This document shows positions 51,363 through 63,890 of a DNA stretch of 64,000 nt, piece by piece. Below the pieces are notes generated by a model. It was not told where the DNA came from, ran no database searches, and saw nothing but the letters and a program-made list of their open reading frames with translations. Source of the DNA: Rhynochetos jubatus (lineage: Eukaryota > Chordata > Aves > Eurypygiformes > Rhynochetidae); contig CM050648.1 of assembly GCA_027574665.1 (NCBI GenBank), positions 62,084,863 to 62,148,862 of the forward strand, written 5' to 3'. Within the stretch, counting starts at the first letter, position 1; each line of letters opens with the position of its first letter. The position numbers were made by a program, and so were the translations under genes.

Positions 51363-51927
51363 TGTGCTGGTTTTGGCTAGTGTAGAGTTAATTTTCTTCA
51401 TAGTAGCTAGTATGGGTCTGTGTTTGGATTTTGCCAAAACCAGTGTTGATAATACAGGGATGTTTTTGTTATTGCTGAGCAGTGCTGACACAGAGTCAAG
51501 GTCTTTTCTGCTTCTCACACCACCCCACCTGGGAGTAGGTTGGGAGTTCAAAAGGAATTGGAAGGGGACACAGCTGGGACAGCTGACCCTAACTGACCAA
51601 GTGGATATCTCACACAATAAGACATGATGTTCAGCAATATAAAGCCAGGGGAAGAAAAAGGAAATGGGGGACATGTGGAGTGATGATGTTTGCCTTCTCA
51701 AGTAACTGTTACATATGATGGAGTCCTGCTTTCCTGGAGATGGCTGAACACCTGCTAATGGGAAGTGGTGAATGGATTCCTTGTTTTGCTTTGCTTGTGC
51801 ATGCAGCTTTTGCTTTACCTATTAGTCTGTTTTTATCTCAACCCACTAGTTTTCTCACTTTTACTCCTCTGATTCTCTAAGCTAAGCTGTGTGGTGCTTA
51901 GTTGCTGTCTGGAGTTAAACCACAACG
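51363..51927 (+). mobile_element. Avian ERV solo LTR (sense)
   Basis: This plus-strand LTR starts TGTGCTGGTTTTGGC at 51363 and ends GTTAAACCACAAC at 51926-51927, where the last canonical A seems to have become G. Inside are 'GTAGAGTTAATTTTCTTC', 'GAGCAGTGCTGACACAGAGT', a TATAAA box at 51638-51643 in CAGCAATATAAAGCCAGGGG, 'GGAGATGGCTGAACACCTGC', 'GCTTTTGCTTTACCTATTAG' and CTGTTTTTATCTCAACCCAC. It is collinear with the reverse complement of 40510-41083. Regions flanking the LTR show no viral coding sequence and no perfect target duplication. A 102-codon open frame (51319-51627) and one on the other strand fall inside it and are shadows. Confidence 0.92.
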
Positions 51928-54182
51928 GTTGTTCATAAATTGTCTATGTTAGAACTAGAATTCTAAATCTCTGAATTAAGTTCCAACAAAATTAACCTGC
52001 TGTTTTGTGTTTGAGAAAGCTTGATAGAGACCATAAGTATTCTTTAATCTTGGTGAAACCTGAGTTACTTAAAAATAAAGGGATATAAATAACAGAAACA
52101 ATATATTTGACCTAGAATGTAGGTACACATATTTACCTTTTCAAGCATATCTTCCATGTGTTACACAGTGCACTGTTACGGCACAGCACCGTTGGTTAAG
52201 CATACTTCCCACTAAATTATCTGATCCCACATTCAGACTTTATCATACTAATATTTTGAGCTGAACTTTTACATGTCAGACATCAGCCAACAAAAATTGT
52301 ATTTTACAATGTTAGGGTTGTAAGGGAAAGTGAAAGAAAGGAGAGGAAGAAAGAGTCATTCTGGGGAGGTTTTTTTAATGTCTAGTTAATTACATGTGAA
52401 TTCAGGAAATATCAAATACTGCTGTAGAATGTTATGTCTGTACTTATCAATCAAAAATGCAGTGGATAAAAGGCACAATCTCTGGGCAAATCAAGTTTTA
52501 AGTCAAACATAGCAAGGAAAGAAATAAAGTGGACAGTCCTTGCTTAACTGTCTCCCATTTCAAAATTATTCCCTAAAGTGTATTCTAAAGTGTATTTCTA
52601 CTTTAACTCTGGAAATAGTGTTTTTAATTTTGTTTGTTTGTTTGTTTGTAAGACATCTGTTTTAAAGCTTTTATTTTATAGTGACTTACTTTCACCTCAC
52701 TATGGAATTATACCCACTATTGCAGTCAATTAAGTAACTTTTCTTAAAAAAATTCTTCTTCAGTCCAAGCTGCACTTAACTATGACATAAATTCACTTCT
52801 CTAACTAGGACGAGTCAAAAAACCTTGAAGCATAAAGTCGAACTAACCATACACTTTACTGCTTCCACTGTATATCCACATATTTTCCAGCTTCTTTTCC
52901 TTCCCCTATGAACTGTACACAGCTATTAACCATGCATGGACAAATTTAATTACTGTATGAAATCAGTGTCTCTTCATAACTTTGCCTCTAAATATTCTTA
53001 ATGGATTTCTGTGGTGGTTGTCATAGAAAGCTGATGACAATTTAGCTTGCTGGGTCAAAAACTCTTCCTATGAAGATATGACTCTCTTCACCTGCAGTTT
53101 CTTACCTAGGATTGTACATGCTTAGTATCTTGCATGTATTGCTTCAAAATTATCTTTCATTTGCATATGAGTGCTCTATGTGTGAGGCAATAAGCCTAGC
53201 ACATCTAAACATCTCTGTAATATATGTACCAAGTTCCAGCTTCTTTGATTATGACATAACAGGTTATTGTTGGAACTAGAAAGCAAGTTAAAATTCTTCA
53301 TTCCATCTGAAACAGCAGCAGCTGAATGCAACCAAAAATGCATCTAAAATAGCTGACTGCATGAAAAAAAAAAGAAACCAAACCCACAGAATTAACTTTA
53401 AAATGCCATAAAAATCACAAACTTTAAACCGAGAAACTTCTAATGGGAAAGATTATGACAAAAAATGGATGGAAAAAAATACTTTAGGATACTCAAAATA
53501 TGCATGGTTTGATTCCAGACTGGATGCAAACAAATGTCACAATACCAAAATATCCCTGTGAAATGGAAATGCTGAGTTTCAAAATATGAAGAAAAGAAAA
53601 AGGCTGCAAGACAAAGTACTGATTTAGTGCTTCTAGGAAACCTTTGCCAATAGGGTCTCTATGGATCTCAGCCTTCTTTTTCATGAACTAACAGCTGAAA
53701 GTGTGAATACTTTCTGCCCTTTCTCAGAAGTCTAGCATTTTTATGCTCATGTTGAGAACAGGTGAATAAACTACTGATTCAGCCAAATGAAGACTCCATC
53801 TGTCCAGATCAATAGGAGATAAACTACTGTGCTTATCCCAGGAAAATTATGCAATGTTTTCTCTGTGTATTTTGCTATCATCAATGATTAATTCATTTCC
53901 TTTCCTCTGTTTTTGGACAGCTTTCACCCAGGACCTTTCTGATAATACAATGCAAGATGATTTGAAACCTTACCTATTAACTGAATGAGCCTTTGGGCTA
54001 AATTAACTCAGCAGCATTCAACAGCATCAGATGAACACAATATTATTTCCTTCCAGCATTTAATTTCTGTTAATTTCTCTTACTAATACACTCAATATAT
54101 AAAGAATTACTTTCTAGACATTTTTAAGCAATGCAGCTAACTCTAATGTCTTGGCAAGTAATCTCTCTCATGCAAATAAGAT
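51928..54182. other. Unique non-coding DNA
   Basis: No gene or interspersed repeat recognised. A (TTTG)5 microsatellite lies at 52629-52649. Confidence 0.55.
52629..52649. repeat. (TTTG)5 microsatellite
   Basis: Five near-perfect TTTG units between T-rich flanks. Confidence 0.9.
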
Positions 54183-54345
54183 CACGGAATCATGCAATGA
54201 TCTGGATTGCAAGGGGCCTTTAAAGACCACATAGTCCAACACCGCTACCATGGGCAGGGAAATCTCTCACTAGATGAGGTTGCTCAAAGCCCCATCCAAC
54301 TTCAGCTGGAACACTTTCTATTGACAGCAGGCACCAACCAGGCAA
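54183..54345 (-). mobile_element. CR1 LINE 3' end fragment
   Basis: The plus strand reads ATCACGGAATCATGCAATG, then AAGGGGCCTTTAAAGACCAC, ATAGTCCAACACCGCTACCA, a GGCAGGGAAATC segment and TTGCTCAAAGCCCCATCCAA. This is the reverse complement of an avian CR1 3' UTR (..TTGGATGGGGCTTTGAGCAA ... AAGGcCCCTT...ATTCcGTGAT). It is about 160 bases long and severely 5'-truncated. Confidence 0.93.
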
Positions 54346-55590
54346 AAAAAAATCAGGACCAAAAATGTTGGGGTTTTTTACCTTTTATTGTAAGTGGAAC
54401 TTTATTAATAATTTTCTTTTCAAATATCTAACAATTGCTTATTTTGCTACAAGAATTGTAATAGCATAGTTGTCATTTTAGATAACATTTATTTATGGCT
54501 AGTAGTATGATTGCAATAAGCCAAATCACTTGGTTAAATTTTGATGTTGAGAACTTAAAAGTCATCCTCTAGACACTCATTTCTAAGAATAAGTACACCA
54601 TTGTCTGTTCATAAATAATAGAACAGGGTTTAAAAAAATATAGACTTTGGAATTAGAGGTTTAGCAGTTGTTTATGCACAGAACAAATAGGGCAAAGAGG
54701 TATACATAGTCTTTATATCCTCCTACACTAAACTGATAATGGCTATGGGAAGAAGGAAATATTTTTTTGTTTAAACTTTGGCCTCAGTATGTAAGAAAAC
54801 CTCTCATGCTTCATGCCCAGAAATGGTCTGAATGCAACAATGAAAGCCACTTATAGTCTGTTTCCTACTTTTTTAATAATTTAAACTGTAAGCCTAATAC
54901 TAAACCACATTGTGGTCTGTACACTAAATATTCAAACATATACTTCTTTGCTTTAAAATCAACAGGAGAATCACTCTCAAGCAGGAATATTTGTAGTCAA
55001 GAGTACAGTAATCCTTCCAAACCTCATCAGTTTCTTTAAATCACACTCATCAAATCTCACACAGAAAGCTATGTCATCAATCAGATAACTTTGCCTGCCT
55101 TCTTTATGCTGGCTTCCATACCAGTAAGTTTGTGTACAAGAAAAGCAAGAAGATAGAATTGTACAGGTTTTTATACAAGTAAAAGAATGCTCTAACTACA
55201 AATGCAAACAAAAATGAGGAATCAATGTTAAAAAAGAGCTGACTTGTCTCCAGATAATGTTTGCAGAGACCTATAGCAAATATTTAACAAATTAAAAGGA
55301 ACCTCAGCGAGGTCCTTCCAAGTACCACAGTCTGTGTTAATTAACAAATATCTGTTGTCTAGTCTACTTTGGTGGCCAGTGATTCCCTTTAGAAGCATCA
55401 TTGGGTATGTTGCCACAGAGTAGTTGAGACAAAGGAAATGAGTCTATAAACACTGGGATCAGATTTCTGTCCATCTATTTAGTTTCATTCATATAGAACA
55501 TAGCACTCCAGAATGAACAATCCCTTTTCATTGCTGCAATATACAGATGGAAATTCTTCTGCTTTCTACGCAAGAAGGAAAAATCAAGAA

Positions 55591-55620
55591 TATATATATT
55601 AAAAAAAAAAAAAAAAAAAA
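55591..55620. repeat. (TA)n followed by A20
   Basis: TATATATATT at 55590-55600 runs into an uninterrupted A20 (55601-55620). Confidence 0.9.
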
Positions 55621-55707
55621 GTATTGGAAAAATGTTCCTGCTTATCATTGTAGACAACAGATTTGGTTGGATTAAACTGATGTATGTTGCTCTCTTGTTT
55701 ACCCCTG

Positions 55708-55724
55708 CCCCCCCCCCCCTCCCC
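55708..55724. repeat. Poly(C) run
   Basis: C12, then T, then C4. This is the longest C run in the window, a site where sequencing and assembly errors are likely. Confidence 0.9.
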
Positions 55725-58105
55725 GCAAGGTGCTGACTCCAGGTTAAAAGGAAGCCCTAAGAGCAGCTGGGACAGAAATGACTGTGGGAAGAGTTAACTC
55801 TTAACCTTGTGAGAAGGGAGCAGAAGCTGAAGCAACTTCTATTTCATTCACTGGAGAGGAACTCTGACTCTTCAAAAAAACTAAGGTAAAAATATAAATT
55901 ATGGCGTGCCACTAGTGTCTGCTGAGGCATAACTCACTTGCCTGTACCTGAACACACCAAGCCACTCACGCTCAGGACTCCAGTCCTTAAGTTTTTATTG
56001 AAAATATACAAATTTGCATCAGACTTTTCAATCTGATTAAACTGTTGCACAGCTACTACACACTTGTTGTGACTTGTAAACTAGAAAAGATGTCTAAAAT
56101 GCAGAAGACCAAAGCAGACCTACGCGATGAGAACAAAGTATTAACGTGACATATGTAAAGTGAATAGATTAATACCTTTAAAAGGGGAAAGTGTTAAAGA
56201 ATGTTAAAATGTTAGAGTACTACCAAGATCAGTCAATTTCTCAAATAATCCTTTCTATGCTTCCAGTTTTGTGTCAGAAGAAGCAAGTCATATAAGCTTT
56301 TCCTTCCACATGTATGGGGTTTTTTTAATCTTTTCTCCTATGGAATTTACCATGGGACCCTCAGAGACATGCAAAAAAGAACTTAGACTTTTAAAAATGC
56401 CCTTCAAAATGCCATAATTGTGTTACTGATTCCTCCACTTGGCCTTAATCGTCTATACCCTGATGTTCTTTTCTGTCTGCATCTGTACGCTATTAATATT
56501 TCTGCAAATTACATGCTGAAATAAGTGCTTGGAAAGTTCTAACTACACTTTCTCTGGGAATTTAGAAGGAAAAAGTAGTCATTGTCATGATTCCTTAAAT
56601 TTAGATGTATTTAACACTTCAGGGAGAAAAGGAGATAATTTTAGATGTGCCTTAATTACGTTGCTTAAATACAGTTGAGTAGATGTGTCCCTGATGCTAC
56701 TTAGTGTTTTACTGTTATTCATCATATTGACAATAAAGTGCTCATTCATTAAGTTAATAAATAAAGAAAAGAAAAAAATTACTCAAAAAATCCTGAAATA
56801 CACATAGAGAAATAAACCTTTCTAGAACTTCACTGTTAGAGATTAGACCCATCAGGCAGTATATTCCTAAGAACCCTGTTTCACTTAGCTGTGCTGATAA
56901 TAAGTAATAAGCCTGTTACCTGATATACAAAAAAGAAAAGAAGGAGAAAAAATAATCAGTGGTAAGCACTTCTGAACGGACATCTCATATAAGCTATAAC
57001 CAGGAGTTATAAACTATCAAGAAGGAAATGAGGGATATGAGGATGCATGACAATGGCAGACAAGATTTTTATAGCAGAAACTTCAGTGTTACTTCAGGAA
57101 AACTACAAAAGGATGGACTAACAAAGGAATTAGAACCATAAGTCTCCTAAACACCACTTTAAAAGTTGAAGTTGAAAGCCCAGATTCACCCTTTTGCCTC
57201 CTGACAATGGCATAGTTCATACTTTCACAGCATCAGAGTCCCCTAACCAATAAATGTTGCTCTTGGTGCACTTCTAATATCTCACTTTCAACAGCACCTA
57301 TTTCATCCTAAATCCCATGACAAATTATGTATTTTTCCAGCTCTTTGGCTGAAAGAGTTGATTGATTTATTTATTCACAGATGTTTACTTACCTTTCAGA
57401 TTCCTCATTTTGATGTTTCCCATCACTCAGTGGTACCAGGCAAGGAAAGACTTCTGTTCAGCTGCCACATCTGTATCCTTTATTTTTGCCTTCCCAGATG
57501 ACATTTGTATTGGTTCATGCTCTTCTGTTTTGGAATGAAACAATTTTGTGAGGAGGAAATAAGGGCAACCCTCTGTGCCCTCTCCAGGCAGCATCCCTAG
57601 TACCCAGACCAAGTGGTTACAAGCGGTTTATGCTCACACTGTTCAACATTGTTAGCCTCTAGAAAAGACTAGCTAAATCCATCCTACACTGTACTTAACG
57701 CCAGGGATCCTCTGGCTCCCATGCAGTGTTCTTGAAACTCCAAAAAAATACCGTGTATGTGAGCACGTGTGGCTCTGTGAGAGTGCATAAGTGTGCGCAC
57801 AAGGTGCAGGATGAGGGATTCAGTTCTATGTGTCTGAAATGAGTGAGGGCAGTGTTGCACTTCACTAGAGTGGTACTTTTAATAGTATGGAATTACAGAT
57901 GTATGTAGAGCCTGAGCAGAGGACATTGAGCACACCAAGCTTGCTGTGATTGAACTGGCAGACTACAACAAAGTGTGAGAGTATTTTAATCAGACACAGT
58001 CTTACCTTTCCCACCTGTGGGAGTGGGCACCAGAACAAATAATACTCACATGGGCAGCTGGGTGTGGTTTTGGAGAGCACAAGATAATTCACAGCAAAAA
58101 GGAAG

Positions 58106-58121
58106 AAAAAAAAAAAAAAAA
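58106..58121. repeat. Poly(A) run, 16 bases
   Basis: An A homopolymer preceded by GGAAG. Confidence 0.9.
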
Positions 58122-58243
58122 GCTTTGCACAGAAGGAAACTTTGGATAATGTGGGCAGTTGGGGAATAGGGATCTAGAACCAAATGGAGGAGCTAAATTA
58201 TAAAAATTAGATATATTCTCATCATTTTTCTTGCCTGGAACAG

Positions 58244-58330
58244 TCCAGCATCAGGAGATTAGGGTATGCTTTGGGCTAGAAACATTTGACTCCAGCAGAT
58301 GGAGGAGGGAACTGATGCTACAGTTTCTAG
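58244..58330 (+). other. Candidate internal exon (unverified)
   Basis: An AG after a pyrimidine-rich stretch (CATTTTTCTTGCCTGGAACAG ending at 58243) and a strong donor CTAG|GTAAGT at 58331 bound 87 bases. One of three frames is open throughout (QHQEIRVCFGLETFDSSRW and onward), and the other two have stops. It may be an exon of a long non-coding RNA, of an unseen gene, or chance. No partner exon was found. Confidence 0.15.
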
Positions 58331-59938
58331 GTAAGTACTCTGTTAGGAGGAAAGGAGACAGTACTCTATTTTCTTATGACTACAGGGGAATAAAGAGGGG
58401 AGCGGGGGGGAAGCCAACAAACGAACCATACACCTGTCTCCTGCTTGGCTTTTGAAAGCAATATATGCACACAGGTAGTTTCATGAAACCATTTAGATTG
58501 GTGAAGCCCAGGTGTTTCTTAAGTGTGAAGTTTTTATGCCCTAGGAGGGCAGATTCTAACATACATCAGTGAAACTAGTGTTTCTTCTCACTACTCCATG
58601 CAGCTCCCTCTTCAACCAGTTACTCTGACAGAGGAACAGATGTATGCAAACAGTGGAGCTTCACTGCCTATTGCAGGGATGAGGGTCTTGCTGCAATGGC
58701 AAAATATGCAGGGTTTTATTCTAGTTGATTGCTTACAAGCCATCTATAGAAGCAAGAACTAGATGACTCTTTTCTGTCACAAGGAGTTAAAGAAGCAGAG
58801 ATTAATTAAATCCAATAAGGTATTCCTTCCCTGGTGACCATAAACAGCTCATTCTGTCATAATCATCCAGGAACAACACAATAATAGACCAAAACTACCT
58901 CCACCTGGTGTTTCTCACAAACCCAATGACAGAATTATATTTTACACTAAAAGAAATAATAAAAATAAATCTATTATGTTTCTAATAAAGAAATAATGTA
59001 CACCCTAGAACACAGAGTAGTTAACCTAGGGAAAATTAAATTTGTTTCATGGATCTTTTCTTTCATCCAACTTAAATTGTATAAATTTTGACCTTAAAAC
59101 AGCATATGCTGCTCCATACACAATAACCATATATCAAGAAATACAAAATTGCTTTTGACAGGACAAGGCTGGGTGACTATTAGTATCTCTGTTTTCCCCT
59201 ACTTTTTATAATTAGAAAACACTTTCTAGAATAACAACACATGAAGCAATGACTGTTATATCACATGAAAGTAATTTTCTCCCTAGGCTGCTGATTTTTT
59301 TTTCCCCAAATGTGAATGTTACATTTTTGCATGTGGGTCAGAAACTGTTTGGTCCCAGGAAGATACAGCACATAGATTTGAAAGGGTTTCTAATTTAAAT
59401 TAGCTCCTTCAACTTAAAAGTACTCAGGTATAAGAAGAGGTGATTTTGTGCCTAAGATCAAAGTAGGAGAAGCAGAATTTAAACCTCCAGGAAAGAGAAC
59501 ATTGGCTAAAATGATCAAGAAGTGTAAGTGATTCATTAAGTATAATTGGGCTGATGCTACTCCTTGAGGGTTTGTCTTAGCAGCAGATCCAACTTGTCAG
59601 GAGTCCACACTAGTACATTTGTCTGTAGGATCAGAATACAAATTACTCTCTATATGTTAAGGTCACCATCAGCATCATCTAGAGCTTTTCGTGGGTATCC
59701 AGCACTCACTGTATTAGAGGATGTTATATTCCTTCTCAACAACTGACTGCATTTTTCCTGATGAAAACATTCAAACAGGATCTAAGAAAGAAAGCAGAAA
59801 AAGGTGCTTATTTGATGCTGGTAACTAGAGAAATTTCCAGAGCCATTTACTTCAACAGACTTTCAACCAGCTGTTTACAATCTGTCATTTTGCTTTGTAT
59901 ATGTGGACATACAATTCCACATTGCCTAACATGATAAT

Positions 59939-59968
59939 ACACACACCCCCCCCATGCATGCACACACT
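59939..59968. repeat. CA-rich / C8 tract
   Basis: ACACACA, a C8 run, then ATGCATGCACACAC. A short degenerate microsatellite. Confidence 0.85.
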
Positions 59969-61712
59969 CTTTCCACGTTGATTAAAAAGCAGTAATAGAG
60001 CCTGTTCCATCCCAGAATTTCAACAGACTTTACAAAAATTGACTGATAAAAGGTCGTGGATTCACTAGGATAAACCTTCAGATTTCATTGTTCCTATACT
60101 CATTTCAGCATGCTTTCCCTCTATTTTCTGTTTCTTTAGATCAGACTGCTGGTCTCTGCTCGACAATGGGTCACCTTCATCATAAAGATGAAGGAAAATC
60201 TGTGAGAAGCCTATCGGGATTGCTTTTAGACAAGAAAAAACATTGTATTACTTTCAGCTCTGAAGGTCTACAGATCTATTTCTGTGACAACAGAACAGCT
60301 CTGTCAACAGCAAACCACATTCAGCACAGGGAGTGTTTCCTCCTCTTTATGCCAGGGGACATGGCATTTTCAGGCTTCTTTCTAGCCCCAGCAATATCAC
60401 AAGGGGTCAGGTGCAACCCTTAGGGAAATGTGGTTTAGGTTAAACAAACACACATTCCTGGATGCTTTCTCACCTTATGTTTTTTAATAGTGTCTTGGAA
60501 AGGCAAAGCCATATGTAGTCTCTCTTCTTTGCTTTTGTTTATTAGGGTGCTCAGAGTTCTCCTTTGAAAAAACAAACTACTCACAAGGAGGATTTTAAAA
60601 ATATTTGTCTTCTTCAGCTCCTCTTTCTTACAGTGTTTTGGCTATAGTTTTCCTTGTTGCTCTATTTATTGTTTGCTGAGAAGTTCATATCTACATGGTC
60701 TCATTTCAAAAAAATATAAGCATTTAGAGCCACTGTCGGTTTCAAATATTTCTTTAGAAAGTGGATCACCTGAAACCTGTGTCCTTTCTCCCCAGCCCCT
60801 GAGCTATTCCTTATGACAGAATGAACTGTAATTCATAAGGAAATATGTACATGCCAAAAGCTGCAGCAATTTGGCTCTATTTGTTTTCCTGTCTGAAAAA
60901 TCAGGGAAGCCTACTACAAATGAAAAGAAACCTAATTAATACATCTGCTAATTATATTATCCCCATCTAAATGGAAAGCTCAAGTGTTTTTAATGAAAAG
61001 AAACAGTAGATCATTGACCCTTCAAATGACTGAGAAAGAAAATCTGATGTGGTCAAGGGAACTAAAATTAAGAATTAATCTGTAATGATTTTGTGAGGAG
61101 AGAGGTATGGTTGGTGTTGTGCAGCATGAATGAATTCAGTTATTTAAAACAAAACTGCAGCCCGCCAGTGTTGGTCATTCCCTCCCAGTCTTAAATAAAT
61201 GAAATAGGCATGAGTGGGAGGCTGTAAAATTTGACCAAGAGTTACCAACAAGAGGTTTGATTTGGGTAACAAAGTGGATAGGAATTGAGCCAAATGTGAA
61301 CAATGTAAATTCTATAGGAAAATAAAAGAAATTTTTTTTTTCTGCTTTAATTCTCTTTTTGTTAGATAACTAGGAGATTTTTGTCTTTGTTCAGTTTGCT
61401 AGGGAAAGGTCAAAATGTTATTTTGGGTTAAGAGAATGGGACAAGTTAATCCTTAGGGTTGTAGGTTGTATAGTAAAATAGGTTCGTTTATTCTTCAGAA
61501 TGACAGAAAACATGATTTATTGCTTTCTTTCCAAATATTTTATGGTATACATCAGTAAGAACTGAGAGAATGAGACCTGATGTCTACAATAAGTGATGCT
61601 GAACATTAACACAAAAGCTAACCACATAAAAGAAAAAAAAACATTGAAATATTCCATTTTCTGTGCTGACTCATTGAGGGAGAAACTGTCTGGTGTGCAG
61701 AGAAGCCCCTTT

Positions 61713-61823
61713 TTAGCTGCTTCTTTTCCTATGGACTGGAGGACTGTCATTTTTAATATATTTGATACTGTTGATGGGACAACCACTGAAGTCTGGCATT
61801 TGTCCAGTGTCATCATTAGCTTT
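61713..61823 (-). other. Candidate coding terminal exon (unverified)
   Basis: On the minus strand a splice acceptor-like TATTGCTGTTTTGCAG (with a TTGATAAC branch-point-like motif about 20 bases before it) precedes 61823. The frame that follows begins KANDDTGQMPDFSGCPINS and ends with a basic PPVHRKRSS tail and TAA at 61715-61713, 36 codons in all. A polyadenylation signal AATAAA lies on the same strand at about 61519. The frame remains open upstream of the AG to a stop about 35 codons earlier. Two other frames are also open across much of this interval (minus 61858-61517 and plus 61593-61961), which weakens the coding case. I recognise no protein family. Confidence 0.2.
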
Positions 61824-62670
61824 CTGCAAAACAGCAATATCGTTATCAATATCCTCATATTTGCAAAGAACGTATATAAAATTAGTTTCTATAGAAGACT
61901 CGAAAACATATCTTTTTCTCTCCTGTCTTTAGTCCTGGAGTATATCCTTGGAGTCCTCTGAGCACTACACCTTTATCCTGATGCATGGCTGCTTAAGACT
62001 TGCCCAACTTCCCAGGCTGTTATTTTTCTTGAAGAAAGATAAGCTGCATAACCCTGAGTAACACAAACATTTCTGTTACATTGATTTCATTCAGTGGTTT
62101 TCTTTACAATTTCATTTCAAAGGACAATCTGCATCTTAAGAGGATCATGGAATTTTGAAGGATCTCAAGTATACATTTAAATATGAACAATATTGAATAG
62201 CTATGTAGTTTAACCAGAAAAAAGCCATAGGTTCATGCTGTTTCAAACCCTGGCTGGAAAAGAAGAGCACTCCAAGATGAAAAGTTTGTGAATAAAAGTG
62301 GTTAGAAGTGCTCCCTGAGCCCACAGTGCTACAATCAAAGCCTCTATCTGGGCTCCAGGGAACTTCCCCTTGTCCTGTTGCAAAGGTGAAGGGTAGAGCC
62401 AGTTCTCCTGGTTGATCTGCCCTGGATGCACAGAACCCAAAAGAACTTTTATTTTTTGTGAGGAAGCTCTGGGGAGTCTGACTGCTAAGGGCAGAAGAGC
62501 CACTCAGCTGGGATAGATGTGACTACCTGTGCTCCAGGTATCCCATGCTCAGTCTGGGTGTCCCTGCGGAGGTCACTGGAGATGGAAGAAGGCAGTTCAG
62601 GCTAATTTAACCTCTTTGAACTTTCTATTGATGCTGAATGCTCACACACTTTCCAATTACAGAATGAGTT

Positions 62671-62722
62671 TGTGTATATATTGAGATATGTGTATGTGTA
62701 CAGGGTATATGTATATATATGC
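62671..62722. repeat. TG/TA dinucleotide-rich tract
   Basis: GTGTATATAT, TATGTGTATGTGTA and ATGTATATATATGC units. A degenerate microsatellite. Confidence 0.8.
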
Positions 62723-63799
62723 AACAGCTGTACTTCTTGCACACTGTATTGGTGGGTCATGATCTTCCTAATAACAAATGAACTTTATTCTTATTAATCC
62801 TATTCCCTGAGTTCCTGCTAGAGGAGGAAGACTTCTACATGAGTATTTCTTGATCCTTGAATGGAAGATCTTTCCTACCACTGGTCTTTTGTAGTAACAG
62901 GGATGGTAAAAGCTTTCCTATCTGTAAAAATCTAACAGCTTCTTTATAATTACTATACCTGTAATTTCTTAGATAGTCCCTGGTGAAGACATTGACTTGT
63001 TTCTGCACTTCTACTTTCTAATATGGAAGATTTGGGGAATGTTTTTCAGTGGACAATTTTTTCACAAGGCTTTTTCTGTAATTATTGCTTTTCAACCCCT
63101 TCCCTGTTTATGGTGCCTGAGGATACATTGCTCAAAAATACTTGTCTAGTCTTGGAATGTAGCACCTAAACATAACAGGACAGTGTGAAGTAATTATCTG
63201 TGGGAGAATGACACCTTTGGGTTTTATTCAAGTGTAACCTCTATAATGAAAAGTTTATTAATTGAGGAGCTAGAAGTCCAGGAGGCACTGGAGATAAAAA
63301 ACAAGTGACTTTATAAATCTCTGTGGATGTGACTGCTGTAATAATCCTCCAGAACTGAACTGAAGTAACTTCTCCATTTAAATGGGCTGGGTTAATGGAA
63401 TAGGAATTGTTATGGCCAAAAGTGGCAAGCTGAAGGAGGTTTGGAGGGCATCCCTCCAGGGCAAGAATAATATTGATGATTAAAATAGATTGTGATAGAA
63501 GCTAGAAATTACTTACTAAAAGATACAGGCCCTGGGGCTAAGAGTAAGTGTGGTATTATTCAGTTATCAGATTAATATCTGAAATACCATCTATTTTTGA
63601 ACTGTATTCTATTTGGCAGGGAGTGGGTAAATGATTAAGTAGATCTTTACCATTGCTAATGGCTCTTGTCCTGTGATTTATATATTCAAAAAAGAGAAGC
63701 ATGTCCTAGCATGAGGGACACAGAGAAAATATGTGAATAAAGAGGAAAGCCTGAAACTGGAGACTGTGAGTTACTTCAGTTTCCTCATTCAGGGACTGA

Positions 63800-63890
63800 T
63801 GGATTTTTGAAGCCAGAATGATCATCTAGCCTGACCTCTGTAATATTACAGGCTATAAAATTTCACCTTCTTACCCCAGCTCTAAGCCAA
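63800..63890 (-). mobile_element. Old CR1-like LINE 3' fragment
   Basis: The plus strand reads GGATTTTTGAAGCCAGAATG, ATCATCTAGCCTGACCTCTG, then AATATTACAGGCTATAAAA. This is the pattern 'GATTTTTAAGGCCAGAAGGG...GATCATCTAGTCTGACCTCC...ACAGGCCATAGAA' of an old CR1-type element common in reptiles and birds, antisense here. A deletion removed the GGGACCATT section. Only about 90 bases are recognisable, and it may run on towards the window end. Confidence 0.6.

Larger units (their letters stand above)
54346..63799. other. Unique non-coding DNA with simple repeats
   Basis: No supported gene. It contains a TA/poly(A) tract at 55591-55620, a C-run at 55708-55724, an A16 run at 58106-58121, a CA/C-rich tract at 59939-59968 and a TG/TA tract at 62671-62722. 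Two exon-like candidates (58244-58330 plus and 61713-61823 minus) and a moderately GC-rich patch (62250-62600) are described separately. Confidence 0.5.

Noticed and set aside
51319..51701. Open frames of 102 and 118 codons on both strands
   Set aside because: Both fall in the solo LTR at 51363-51927. LTRs of this family are non-coding.
51357..51934. Target site duplication of the LTR at 51363
   Set aside because: Left flank AACTGT and right flank GTTGTT do not match well enough to call.
60088..60423. 111-codon plus-strand frame
   Set aside because: No recognisable domain. Composition and context give no support.
61593..61961. 122-codon plus-strand frame
   Set aside because: Overlaps two open minus-strand frames. 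No family is recognised. The minus strand has the better splice context.
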